Shown piece by piece: positions 55,168 through 63,818 of a stretch of DNA of 64,000 nucleotides. The stretch lies in assembly GCA_016934935.1 (NCBI GenBank), contig JAFGRW010000064.1, forward strand, positions 62,001 through 126,000. The letters run 5' to 3'. How positions within the stretch are numbered: position 1 is the stretch's first letter; the number at the start of each line of letters is the position of its first letter. Source of the DNA: Spirochaetota bacterium. Lineage in GTDB: Bacteria; Spirochaetota; UBA4802; JAFGJZ01. The notes beneath the pieces are model-generated. The model had not been told where the DNA came from and did no database searches. It saw only the letters and a program-made list of their open reading frames with translations. The position numbers and the translations under genes are program-made.

Positions 55168-56112
55168 ATGAAAATTCCTTCGGTTAACACAAGACACCTG
55201 CTAAAGGTAACAGACTTTTCGTCAGAGGAGATAATTAATCTGTTCTCTCTTGCTCAGAGCCTGAAAAAGGCTCAGAAAAAAGGCAAGAAACACCACCTGC
55301 TTAAGGGTAAGGTTCTGGGTATGATTTTCGAAAAAAGTTCTACCCGGACACGCGTATCTTTTGAAACCGGTATTTATCATCTTGGTGGTACAGGTCTTTT
55401 TTTAGGTAAAAATGATCTTCAGATAGGCCGGGGAGAACCTATTTCAGATACAGCAGCCGTCCTTTCGCGATATCTTGACGGAATAATGATACGGACATTT
55501 GAGCACAGCAAAGCTGAAGATTTTGCCAAATACGGCTCGATACCGGTAATAAACGGCCTAACTGATGATTATCATCCATGTCAGGCTCTTACTGACTATT
55601 TTACAATGTTCGAAAAACTGAGCAAGTTTAAAGGCACAAAATTGGCCTATATAGGCGACGGCAACAATATGGCTCACTCCTTAATGCTATGCGGAGCCAT
55701 GCTGGGGGTAAGTGTTTCGATCGCCTCGCCTGCGGACTATGCGCCAAATAAAGAAATTACAGATGAGGCACGAAGCATTGCCGCTAGAAACGGCTCTGAA
55801 ATAGTTATCACAGAATCAATTGACGAAGCCGCAAAAAATGCAGATGTTCTTTATACCGATGTCTGGGCAAGCATGGGTCAGGAAGATGAGGCGGAAAAAA
55901 GAGCCAAAAGTTTTGATGGCTACTGTATCTCCATGGATCTTATTAAAAGAAACGCACCTGAAGCCTATGTTATGCATTGTCTTCCGGCTCATCGAGGTGA
56001 AGAGATAACAGCTGAAGTTCTTGATTCAGATCACTCAATAATATTTGATGAAGCTGAAAATAGATTGCATGTTCAGAAAGCAATAATGACTGTTCTTATG
56101 AACTCAAGATAA
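55168..56112 (+). CDS. argF: Ornithine carbamoyltransferase
   Basis: This 314-residue enzyme makes citrulline from ornithine and carbamoyl phosphate. Carbamoyl-phosphate motif 'FEKSSTRTRVSFETG' (about 50-64), 'DYHPCQALTDYFTMFE', and the ornithine-binding 'DVWASMGQEDE' and 'MHCLPAHRGEEI' segments are all present. The length is standard. It starts 5 bp after argD and is therefore co-transcribed. A catabolic ArcB role is less likely, given the flanking biosynthetic genes. Confidence 0.95.
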   Translation: MKIPSVNTRHLLKVTDFSSEEIINLFSLAQSLKKAQKKGKKHHLLKGKVLGMIFEKSSTRTRVSFETGIYHLGGTGLFLGKNDLQIGRGEPISDTAAVLSRYLDGIMIRTFEHSKAEDFAKYGSIPVINGLTDDYHPCQALTDYFTMFEKLSKFKGTKLAYIGDGNNMAHSLMLCGAMLGVSVSIASPADYAPNKEITDEARSIAARNGSEIVITESIDEAAKNADVLYTDVWASMGQEDEAEKRAKSFDGYCISMDLIKRNAPEAYVMHCLPAHRGEEITAEVLDSDHSIIFDEAENRLHVQKAIMTVLMNSR

Positions 56113-56139
56113 TTATTATATATAACAAGGAGAAGCATT

Positions 56140-57351
56140 ATGGGAAAAATAAATAAAGTTGTTTTGGCCTACTCCGGCGGATTGGACACTTCGGTAATTG
56201 TTAAATGGCTTATTGACACATACCAGTGCGAAGTCGTATGTTATGCTGCCGATGTCGGACAGGAAGAGGAACTTGACGGTCTTGATGAAAAGGCGCGCAA
56301 AACAGGTGCGTCAAAATGCTACATCGAAGATTTACGTGAAGAGTTCGCAAGAGATTATGTATTTCCGGCAATTAGAGCCAATGCAATATATGAAGACCGG
56401 TATCTACTGGGAACATCTCTGGCACGTCCCATTATCGCGAAACGTCATGTCGAAATAGCACGGAAAGAAGGTGCCGATGCTGTTTGTCACGGTGCAACAG
56501 GCAAAGGAAACGACCAGGTTCGCTTTGAACTGGCTTTTAAAGCGCTTGCTCCAGATTTAAAGATTATCGCCCCCTGGCGCGAATGGGATCTTCACTCAAG
56601 GTCACTGCTTTTCGATTATGCGGACAAACACGGCATTCCTTTACCTTTGTCAAAAGATAAGCCATATAGCATGGATCGCAACCTTCTACATATCTCGTAC
56701 GAGGGGGGGATTCTCGAAGATCCATACAATGAGCCCGATGAATCAATGTTTTTACTTACAAAATCTTTGAAAGATACACCGGACGAGCCGGAATATCTGG
56801 AAGTGAATTTTGAAAAAGGAATTCCCTCCGGGCTTAACGGCAAAAAAATGGCGGCTCATGACCTTATGAAAGAAGCCAACCTGATAGCCGGTAAACACGG
56901 CATTGGCCGTATCGATATTGTTGAAAACCGTTTGGTAGGAATTAAGTCCCGCGGAGTGTACGAGACTCCAGGAGGAACAATACTATGGAAGGCACATCGG
57001 GATCTGGAGTCGATATGTATTGACAAGGAAACACAGCATCTAAAAGACAAGCTTTCAAACGATTACGCAATACTTGCCTATAACGGACAATGGTTTTGCC
57101 GCAAAAGAGAATCCCTTGACGCGTTTATGGCAGAAACCCAAAAGACGGTAACGGGTACTGTGAGACTCAAACTATATAAGGGTAATGCCGTAGTTGTAGG
57201 GCGGAAATCGGACTATTCCCTGTATTCAGAAAGTATCGCATCCTTTGAACATAGTGAACTTTATAACCACTCTGACGCGGAAGGCTTTATTAATCTTTTT
57301 GGATTACAGGACAAAGTCGAAGCAATGATTAAGCAGGAACGCAATAAGTAA
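56140..57351 (+). CDS. argG: Argininosuccinate synthase
   Basis: This 403-residue enzyme joins citrulline and aspartate using ATP. The PP-loop '[18 protein letters not shown]' is at the N-terminus, and '[19 protein letters not shown]', '[20 protein letters not shown]' and '[24 protein letters not shown]' follow as in the bacterial family. SD AAGGAGA precedes the ATG, 27 bp after argF. argH is not adjacent and must lie elsewhere. The 3' end faces a convergent small gene with a strong hairpin in between. Confidence 0.96.
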   Translation: MGKINKVVLAYSGGLDTSVIVKWLIDTYQCEVVCYAADVGQEEELDGLDEKARKTGASKCYIEDLREEFARDYVFPAIRANAIYEDRYLLGTSLARPIIAKRHVEIARKEGADAVCHGATGKGNDQVRFELAFKALAPDLKIIAPWREWDLHSRSLLFDYADKHGIPLPLSKDKPYSMDRNLLHISYEGGILEDPYNEPDESMFLLTKSLKDTPDEPEYLEVNFEKGIPSGLNGKKMAAHDLMKEANLIAGKHGIGRIDIVENRLVGIKSRGVYETPGGTILWKAHRDLESICIDKETQHLKDKLSNDYAILAYNGQWFCRKRESLDAFMAETQKTVTGTVRLKLYKGNAVVVGRKSDYSLYSESIASFEHSELYNHSDAEGFINLFGLQDKVEAMIKQERNK

Positions 57352-57352
57352 T

Positions 57353-57589
57353 CTAGTCAACCCATCTGGTTCCGGCCACATCACGGCCGGAACCGGTTAT
57401 CTGCACTCCCCGCTCCTCCTCAACCGCGAATCCTATATCCTTTAAATCCTCCACACACCCCCGCAACTGGTAACCATCAAAACCTGTGATTGTCTCAAGC
57501 TCGTACAAGGTTATAAATCTGTTTGAAGTATCGCTATTGGAAAAAAGTTCTTTGAAAACAGTCTCTGTATCTTTTCGCAACAAAATCAC
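57353..57589 (-). CDS. Small hypothetical protein, possible winged-helix
   Basis: This 78-residue protein was not recognised. 'RFITLYELETITGFDGYQLRGCVEDLKDIGFAVEEERGVQITG' could be a short winged-helix or HTH unit (helix-turn-helix followed by a beta-hairpin); this is inference from pattern only. The start is GTG with only a weak SD. Its 3' end coincides with a perfect GC-rich palindrome and stops 1 bp from the argG stop on the opposite strand. It is divergent to the PilZ-like gene, with a large inverted repeat in the shared upstream region. If it is a DNA-binding protein, that repeat is an obvious candidate site. Confidence 0.5.
   Translation of the reverse strand: MILLRKDTETVFKELFSNSDTSNRFITLYELETITGFDGYQLRGCVEDLKDIGFAVEEERGVQITGSGRDVAGTRWVD
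57368..57394. terminator. Perfect GC-rich hairpin at the argG 3' end
   Basis: GGTTCCGGCC (57368-57377) and GGCCGGAACC (57385-57394) form a perfect 10-bp stem with a 7-base loop. It is 16 bp past the argG stop and inside the last codons of the convergent small gene. There is no T-run, so it may act by pausing or in mRNA stabilisation. Confidence 0.5.
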
Positions 57590-57681
57590 CCACTTTCTTT
57601 AAATATTGGTTTTTTGATTTTAATTATTTATCTGTTTTTTATACACATATTACAATTTTGTAAGGCCATTTTACTTATTAC

Positions 57682-57732
57682 CATGAATAAAAATATTGAT
57701 TAAATATGTCATTCATAATATTTTTATTCATG
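57682..57732. promoter_or_regulatory. Perfect 15-bp inverted repeat in divergent promoter region
   Basis: CATGAATAAAAATAT (57682-57696) is repeated exactly in inverse at 57718-57732, spaced by 21 bp. Each arm resembles the left half of the Bacillus-type ArgR box (CATGAATAAAAATTCA). It ends 16 bp before the PilZ-like start codon and lies between divergent genes, so it is probably an operator; an RNA hairpin is the alternative. Confidence 0.65.
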
Positions 57733-57748
57733 TACAATGGAGGATCAT

Positions 57749-58762
57749 ATGGAAATCGAAACGGTATGGGGCGTAAAATGGTTCGTTGCCGGCACACGTG
57801 AACTTGTGATTTTGCTTATAGCACTCTTGATAATCGCAATAGTTCTGCTGCTAATACAGTTCTACCTGCAAAAATCAAAGACATTAAGTCATGAATTTCA
57901 ATATGTGCTCTTTCACTCAAAAAATCGAGGTCTTACAAATTTTCAATATAAGATTGTACGCGGCATGGCAGAGATGCTTAAGCTTAAACATCCCATGCAG
58001 ATGATCGAATCACCGGAAATTTTTGAAAAAGCAATCGGGTCTTTTATTCTATTTCTGTCAAAAAAACCGGATACCGATAACAAAGCCATGATCAAGATTT
58101 TCAAGGCAATAGTTATAACCTATGACAAACTATTCTCTGAAACAGGTTACAAACGCCCTCTGAATTCAATCGAAGAGCTTTCCGATGGTCACCTGATATA
58201 CTTTTTTACCCAAAATGAGTCAGCTTTTATCGGAAAACTGTTAAAAATTGAAGATGGTTATCTAAAACTTGATCTTTTCAGAAAACCCCACGATCTGGTT
58301 AAACTGTCAGACGGCGACGAGGTAACCTGTTTCATCTGGCGCGCAGGCGATGCCGAATACACCTTTACAACAACTGTAAGCGAAATGATAAAAAGCACTG
58401 TTTTACTTGAACAACCCGCCGATATCAATAGAGGCAATGAAGTAAGGCTCCCCTTTGTAAATGTAATAATAAAGGGTCTTTTGAAACTTAATAACGATAT
58501 GGATGAATCAGAGGAGATAGAAGTAACAGTATTCAAATTAGCGGAACATGAGGTCATTGTTCGAAGCTCGGACAGTCATATTGAAAATAGCAGATGCGAA
58601 ATAAGCTTTACAATGGAAGATTTTACAATAACTGCACCCGCCAGAATAATTGCCGAAAAAACTGTTTCCGATAATGGCGTCTCGTATTATACACTTAAGT
58701 TTCTTGAACTCAGCAAACCTGCTGAAAAGGTTATACGAAACTATATTTATGAGCATATTTAA
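57749..58762 (+). CDS. Membrane-anchored PilZ/YcgR-like protein
   Basis: This 337-residue protein has a single membrane span (about 18-41), a helical linker (45-140), a YcgR-N-like beta domain (about 148-215, 'AFIGKLLKIEDGYLKLDLF') and a C-terminal PilZ-like barrel. The c-di-GMP signature is degenerate: 'INRGNEVRLPF' keeps first and last Arg of RRxxxR, but the D/NxSxxG motif is not clear. Binding of c-di-GMP is thus uncertain. It might link c-di-GMP levels, set by enzymes such as the HD-GYP protein in this window, to motility. The ATG at 57749 is used because GGAGG lies five bases before it; an in-frame ATG at 57737 has none. Confidence 0.62.
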   Translation: MEIETVWGVKWFVAGTRELVILLIALLIIAIVLLLIQFYLQKSKTLSHEFQYVLFHSKNRGLTNFQYKIVRGMAEMLKLKHPMQMIESPEIFEKAIGSFILFLSKKPDTDNKAMIKIFKAIVITYDKLFSETGYKRPLNSIEELSDGHLIYFFTQNESAFIGKLLKIEDGYLKLDLFRKPHDLVKLSDGDEVTCFIWRAGDAEYTFTTTVSEMIKSTVLLEQPADINRGNEVRLPFVNVIIKGLLKLNNDMDESEEIEVTVFKLAEHEVIVRSSDSHIENSRCEISFTMEDFTITAPARIIAEKTVSDNGVSYYTLKFLELSKPAEKVIRNYIYEHI

Positions 58763-58798
58763 CCAATAAATTCAGTAAAATTAAATTCCGGAGTACTT

Positions 58799-60256
58799 AT
58801 GCCCCAGAACATCTACAACACCAAAAATGACTATGTACGGCAAAAAATAAAAAACGCAGATGATATAAAATACAAACTGCAGAAGTATTTCTACGAAATG
58901 AGTGACTTATCGTACGAAAACGGATCACGAAAAGGTGACTACCAGATCCGTGACGATGTTGACCAGATAACCGAACAGATTAATAAGTTTTACGAATACT
59001 TACGGTTATTCGAAACTGTGAAACAGGGCAATATGCACGCGCTGGAAGATATTCTGGTGTTTTTTCAAAACAATTTCATTAACAACTGCTCGATTACCGA
59101 GGCAATGTCAAAAGTTACAGCTTCTCTTGAATATCAGACCAGCCTTGATAATATGCACAACAATCAACTCGATGACCATCGTCTTGAAAGAAAGAAAAAT
59201 ATTTTTGTATCAGAGCTTAAACAGGAAATAAAGCTTTTCGAAGTAAAATTCAATACAATTATCGCTCCTGCTCTGAAAGAATATCTGAATGATATTAACT
59301 CGCTCTACTTTTTCTTCTCGATCGAAAACAGCCTGCAACCAGCTAAATCTTACTCTTCCGGCACTAAGCTTAAGCACAGCACACCTGTAGAGAGTGAGCT
59401 TTATACATTCATCTGGATTTATATCAAAATAAACACCAGAACACATACCCCGACAGAAATAACTGATCTTATAGCCTCTGAGTTAAACAGGATGGGCGTG
59501 TACAATCAGCTGCTCAGCATTACAGGAATGACCTCAAACCAGTTACGTGAACACATAAAAAACATTATTATTGATATACCTAACGACATTGCAACCAACA
59601 AAAATCCTCTTTTTGTTCAATATGAACCGGCTAAAGGAGATGAGGAACAGCAAACCCATATCGAATCGGTTGTACATCTAAAATCTGTAATAAACAGTCT
59701 TTATAATCTTAATACCGGATCTCCATCCAAGTTTTTAAACGATTTCAGTGACGCAAAGGATCTTTTAAAGGCAAAGCACAACCAGAGATTCATGTTTCAC
59801 TCAACATCTCACTCTGAAATTACATTAAAAACCATCTGTGACTACCATTCAAATTCGCTTATGTTTATTGTAAGCTGGATATTAACCGAATCAAAAAACC
59901 GGAATGTATTTAGAACACATATGGGGCCCTTAATCAAGATCATGAATGAGATAGAGTCATTTATTGCTCTTACAGGTACAGCTCTTTTACTGATAACGGA
60001 AAAAACAAATGTTCAATTACCTGTGTTAACGGGCGATATGAAGATGTACATCCCGTCAGCTTTAGCGAAATTGATTACTGAAACAGTTATCAGTAATTGT
60101 GAACACCTTGATCATGCGTTTTCAGAAATAAGTGTTGAATGTTCACTTAAAGGGCTTGCTTGCGATCCGGTCTTCAAGAAAAAAACGGATATCATGTGGG
60201 AATCCCATAGAGACACAGTAAGAAGAATCATGAAATATCTAAAAAGATATCTTTGA
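58799..60256 (+). CDS. Large unrecognised helical protein downstream of PilZ-like gene
   Basis: This 485-residue protein was not recognised. It has no signal peptide or membrane segments and is mostly helical by composition. It is rich in Asn, Lys and Ile, with several His/Tyr clusters (e.g. 'HNQRFMFHSTSHSEITLKTICDYHSNSLMF' at about 326-355). It starts 36 bp after the PilZ-like gene on the same strand and is very likely co-transcribed. SD CCGGAG lies before the ATG at a normal distance. A role alongside the PilZ-like protein is the only contextual hint. Confidence 0.6.
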   Translation: MPQNIYNTKNDYVRQKIKNADDIKYKLQKYFYEMSDLSYENGSRKGDYQIRDDVDQITEQINKFYEYLRLFETVKQGNMHALEDILVFFQNNFINNCSITEAMSKVTASLEYQTSLDNMHNNQLDDHRLERKKNIFVSELKQEIKLFEVKFNTIIAPALKEYLNDINSLYFFFSIENSLQPAKSYSSGTKLKHSTPVESELYTFIWIYIKINTRTHTPTEITDLIASELNRMGVYNQLLSITGMTSNQLREHIKNIIIDIPNDIATNKNPLFVQYEPAKGDEEQQTHIESVVHLKSVINSLYNLNTGSPSKFLNDFSDAKDLLKAKHNQRFMFHSTSHSEITLKTICDYHSNSLMFIVSWILTESKNRNVFRTHMGPLIKIMNEIESFIALTGTALLLITEKTNVQLPVLTGDMKMYIPSALAKLITETVISNCEHLDHAFSEISVECSLKGLACDPVFKKKTDIMWESHRDTVRRIMKYLKRYL

Positions 60257-60267
60257 AAGTTCATCAT

Positions 60268-60294
60268 AAAAAAACCTCCCTGAAAGGGAGGTTT
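60268..60294 (-). terminator. Terminator of the HEAT-repeat gene (bidirectional stem)
   Basis: AAACCTCCC/GGGAGGTTT with a closing T-A pair and GAA loop forms a 10-bp stem. On the minus strand it is followed by a run of T (complement of 60268-60274), 44 bp after the HEAT-repeat stop. It can also end the opposing transcript. Confidence 0.85.
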
Positions 60295-60337
60295 AATCAA
60301 GACAGTTATTTGTTATTTAACTTTTTTGTTTACAATT

Positions 60338-60790
60338 CTATTTTAACTTCTCTTCCATTTTTGCAATATAGTCGAGAACAATAGGATCCTTTTCCTTACG
60401 TCTTAGAGCTTTAAGACGATCTTTTTGTGCATCTTCTTTAAGTCCCAAACGGGTTATTGACAATATTATAGTGTAACGTACATCAGCCGAACTCTCTTTT
60501 TCAAGTTGATCAATTAGAGGATTAACGGCTTCTACATCTTTCAAAAGACCAAGATTAGCAGAGGACCATATTCTAACCGATTCATCGCTATGAGATACGA
60601 GTTCTACCATTTTCGAGAAACCTTCTTTGTTTTCATTCTCGCCAAACCAGTTACATGCCTCGATTATCCTGGCAGGATTTTTGCTGGACAACATACGTAC
60701 ATATTCCTCAGCCCCTTTTTCTGTATCCTGAGAAAAGAGAGTACCGAAAGATACAGTAACCGCAATAAGTAACAGAAGTGCCTTTTTCAT
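60338..60790 (-). CDS. Periplasmic HEAT-repeat protein
   Basis: This 150-residue protein has a signal peptide (MKKALLLLIAVTVSFGTLFSQ, cleavage after about 20) followed by about three HEAT-like helical pairs ('PARIIEACNWFGENENKEGFSKMVELVSHSDESVRIWSSANLGLLKDVEAVNPLIDQLEKESSADVRYTIILSITRLG'). The D-x-x-V-R pattern at the start of second helices is typical. HEAT proteins are scaffolds; the partner is unknown. It is transcribed alone, with a clear terminator downstream. Confidence 0.8.
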   Translation of the reverse strand: MKKALLLLIAVTVSFGTLFSQDTEKGAEEYVRMLSSKNPARIIEACNWFGENENKEGFSKMVELVSHSDESVRIWSSANLGLLKDVEAVNPLIDQLEKESSADVRYTIILSITRLGLKEDAQKDRLKALRRKEKDPIVLDYIAKMEEKLK

Positions 60791-61120
60791 TTTAATACCT
60801 CAAAGTTTTTATAGAATTAACGCAAAACAGATATATGCATCATAATTTAACAGGCTGCCTTGTTTAAAGGCAGTAACCTTTCATTCAATAATAAATATAT
60901 TGAACGGCGACTGTCAACAATTTATTTAGACTTAACATCAAAAACAACATTTTTTATAGAATATTATGGTTATTAGGCCCATACGGGCTTTAACCTATAG
61001 AATCTGATATCATACGGTTAAATTTTGGCAATCGGAAAATATTCTGTTTGATAAAAAGATCAACAATGTTAGTTTTGGCATATCGACTATGTATTGTCAA
61101 AGCACTATTCGGAGACCATC
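60791..61120. other. Divergent gap upstream of S1-domain gene
   Basis: About 330 bp contain no gene. A short GCCC/GGGC inverted repeat near 60978-60989 is the only structure noticed. Promoters for the two divergent genes should lie here, but no consensus boxes stood out. Confidence 0.45.
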
Positions 61121-62551
61121 ATGGATAATGAAATCACTGAAAATTTTGAAGAACTTCTAAACCAGTCTTTCAGCAAACTGGACAATAACTACGAACCGGG
61201 AGATCAGGTAACCGGGCTTATTGTTAATGAAGACGATGAACTTGTTTTTGTAGATATTGGTTACAAACACGAAGCAACAGCTCTTCGTTCGGAATTTTCT
61301 GAAGATGATCTCTTGATTTATACAAAAAAAGCTGCAAATTTCATTATCAGCCAGACCAGGGGTACAGAAATAGAGCTTACGAAAAAAATTGGTGCAGGAT
61401 TCGTATCAGATGACCTCATTGTATACGCTATTGAAAATCAGATACCCGTTTATGGGCGTATCGTTTCATCCTCTGATGCAGGTTACGATATTCTTATTGG
61501 TGAACTTAAAGCATTTTGTCCCGGTTCACAACTTGGCAAATCAGAACTGTCACTCTATCAATCAAATAAAAATTCCCTGTTGCCCTTTGCGGTAATTGAA
61601 AAAAAGAGGGGCAACTATCTTGTATCTTCACGCGTTCTTCATGAAAAAGAACAGAAAATTGTTATCGAAAAGCTGTCGAAAGAGCTAAAACCCGGACAGA
61701 GTGATACCGGAACAGTAACAAGAACTGAAGAGTACGGAGTATTTGTAAAACTTGATTGCGGTCTTGAAGGACTTGTTCCCCGTCGTGAACTTGACCACTC
61801 CAGATTCATTACTCCAGAATCTTTCAATGTCGGAGACACGGTGAAAGCCGTTATTACATCTCTTGATTGGACAAACAATAAACATACCCTAAGCATTAAA
61901 GCATCCATAGAGGACCCATGGGCAACACATGCGTCACTTATTCGCGAAGGTGAGAACCTGACAGCAAAAGTATGCGGATTCATAAAAGATGGCGTTTTCG
62001 CGGAAATCTATCCCGGTGTAGACGGTTTTATTCACAAATCTCTACTCTCAAAACAGAAACGTATTAACGATCCAAAAGATATTTTTACAGTTGGGCAACA
62101 GATCGAAGTTAGCGTGATTTCGGTTGATACAGCAAAAAAAAGAATCTCCCTGGACTATATGTCGGGAGAGAGTGATCCCTGGGACTCTGTTGACTATGCG
62201 GGTAATAACCGGGATACTGCTACAATTGAAAGCAGTATACCAGCCGGGCTTATTATAAGATTGTCAAACGGGCTGGAAGCCTTTGTACCTAAAGGAGAAC
62301 TTTTGGGCCGTTCTGAAGAGCCACGCTATTCGGAAGGTTCAAAAATTGATATTGTTCTGATTGAAGCCGATAAAAACAAACGCCGCGCAGTAGCCAGCGA
62401 AAAACAGCTAGGCGAAGTAGAGCAAAAAGAGCAACTAAAAGACTTTATTGATGGCCAAAAGCAGGCAGAGCACGGCTCTTCCCTTGGAGCACTTTTGGGG
62501 GATAAATTTAAAGAACTTCAAAAAAAAGTGGATGCAAATGATAAAACTTAA
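61121..62551 (+). CDS. S1-domain protein, ribosomal protein S1-like
   Basis: This 476-residue protein has about five S1 (OB-fold) RNA-binding units: roughly residues 20-85, a degenerate one at 100-160, clear ones at 184-252 ('GTVTRTEEYGVFVKLDCGLEGLVPRRELDH') and 272-340 ('AKVCGFIKDGVFAEIYPGVDGFIHKSLL'), and a diverged last one at 355-420. It probably acts in mRNA recruitment to ribosomes, as bS1 does, but it could be a second S1 paralogue, because the domains are diverged. The ATG at 61121 is chosen for SD CGGAG; a longer frame from 61094 lacks one. The downstream gene overlaps it by 14 nt. Confidence 0.8.
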   Translation: MDNEITENFEELLNQSFSKLDNNYEPGDQVTGLIVNEDDELVFVDIGYKHEATALRSEFSEDDLLIYTKKAANFIISQTRGTEIELTKKIGAGFVSDDLIVYAIENQIPVYGRIVSSSDAGYDILIGELKAFCPGSQLGKSELSLYQSNKNSLLPFAVIEKKRGNYLVSSRVLHEKEQKIVIEKLSKELKPGQSDTGTVTRTEEYGVFVKLDCGLEGLVPRRELDHSRFITPESFNVGDTVKAVITSLDWTNNKHTLSIKASIEDPWATHASLIREGENLTAKVCGFIKDGVFAEIYPGVDGFIHKSLLSKQKRINDPKDIFTVGQQIEVSVISVDTAKKRISLDYMSGESDPWDSVDYAGNNRDTATIESSIPAGLIIRLSNGLEAFVPKGELLGRSEEPRYSEGSKIDIVLIEADKNKRRAVASEKQLGEVEQKEQLKDFIDGQKQAEHGSSLGALLGDKFKELQKKVDANDKT

Positions 62552-62867
62552 ATCGGGAAAAATAATCGAAGTTGAACAGGATTTTGATCAGTTCTTTCAG
62601 ACCATTATGACTGAAATCATCAATGAATCTGTTGCAACCGCTCAAAATGCAGGAGACAAGGTCAAAGAACAGGATGCATTTAACAAGGTTCTTCTGAAAG
62701 AGATAATGGATAACAGCATTTTTGTTACCCATCAAATTTTTGAACTTGCAAAGGTTAACAAAAATCTTTCAAAATTTCTTGTTACCGGCTTTCTTTTCAA
62801 CAGTATTGTTCTTTCGGTACCGGATTTATCCAGTCAGTTTCTTGATACAAACAAAACTATACATTAA
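62538..62867 (+). CDS. Small hypothetical protein coupled to S1-like gene
   Basis: This 109-residue soluble, helical protein was not recognised. It begins 'MIKLKSGKIIEVEQDFDQFFQTIM' and ends with a hydrophobic helix pair ('SKFLVTGFLFNSIVLSVPDLS'). The start at 62538 lies within the last codons of the S1-like gene, with a GTGGAT-type SD (an ATG at 62532 is equally possible), so translation is probably coupled. It precedes the antiporter gene by 15 bp. Codon composition resembles its neighbours. Confidence 0.6.
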   Translation: MIKLKSGKIIEVEQDFDQFFQTIMTEIINESVATAQNAGDKVKEQDAFNKVLLKEIMDNSIFVTHQIFELAKVNKNLSKFLVTGFLFNSIVLSVPDLSSQFLDTNKTIH

Positions 62868-62882
62868 AAACAGGTAAATAAA

Positions 62883-63818
62883 ATGTTATTAATACAACAG
62901 TTCGCCCTGCTTGCTGTATCGATAGTTCTTCTCTGGTTCGGAGCCAACTATCTTGTAGACTCAGCCGAAAAAATAGCAAACCGCTTCGGAGTTTCACAAC
63001 TTGTTATCGGTTTAACCATTGTAGCGTTTGGAACCTCCGCACCCGAATTTGCTGTAACCGTAAACGCGGCTCTTCGCGGGCAGGCAAGTATTTCTGTCGG
63101 AAATATTGTCGGATCAAATATTTTCAATCTCGGTTTTATACTCGGTCTTGTGGCACTTTTCCACCCGGTAGCTGCCAGCCGTAAACTTGTATACCGTGAC
63201 GGTCTGTTTATGACCGGATCGGCTGTAATACTTCTTGTATTTTTCTTAACAGGCGGGTTTACGCTTTCAAGAATCGAAGGGGCCGCCCTTTTTATACTGC
63301 TTCTTGTCTATCTTGCTTTTCTTTTTATTAAAAAAGATCCTATCGATACCGACGAAATATCCAACGAAAAAGCGAAGTGGTATGATTTTATAATAGCTCC
63401 TCTGTCTGTGGCCGTTATTGCTATCGGCGGGCAGTTACTTGTAACGTCGTCTGTATCCATCGCAAAGTTTTTCGGCATATCTGAGTGGGTAATCGCAATA
63501 ACAATCGTTGCAGGTGGCACCTCGGCTCCCGAGCTTGTGACCTCACTCGCAGCAGTTCTTAAGGGCAAACATGATATTTCGGCGGGAAACCTTGTAGGCA
63601 GCAATATATTTAATATACTGGGAGTTCTGGGTGTCGCCGGAATGATTAATCCCCTGACAATTGATGCCTCTTCGTTTGAATCACTGATTCTGCTTGTAGG
63701 AATGATTGTATTATCAATTTTATTTTTCAGAACCGGCTGGAAGGTATCACGAAAAGAGGGAATAATTCTGATACTTTGCGGTTTGGCTATGTGGGCTGTA
63801 GATTTTATTACCATGTAG
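62883..63818 (+). CDS. CaCA family Na+(or K+)/Ca2+ antiporter
   Basis: This 311-residue inner-membrane antiporter has about ten spans. Two inverted alpha-repeats carry the ion-binding signatures: 'LVIGLTIVAFGTSAPEFAVTVNAAL...SVGNIVGSNIFNLGF' (about 42-85) and 'WVIAITIVAGGTSAPELVTSLAAVL...SAGNLVGSNIFNILGVLG' (about 205-250). The two Glu of GTSAPE are the calcium ligands (known for YrbG/NCX_Mj). It probably extrudes Ca2+ using the sodium or proton gradient. It is the last gene of the S1-like/small-protein/antiporter cluster. Confidence 0.93.
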   Translation: MLLIQQFALLAVSIVLLWFGANYLVDSAEKIANRFGVSQLVIGLTIVAFGTSAPEFAVTVNAALRGQASISVGNIVGSNIFNLGFILGLVALFHPVAASRKLVYRDGLFMTGSAVILLVFFLTGGFTLSRIEGAALFILLLVYLAFLFIKKDPIDTDEISNEKAKWYDFIIAPLSVAVIAIGGQLLVTSSVSIAKFFGISEWVIAITIVAGGTSAPELVTSLAAVLKGKHDISAGNLVGSNIFNILGVLGVAGMINPLTIDASSFESLILLVGMIVLSILFFRTGWKVSRKEGIILILCGLAMWAVDFITM

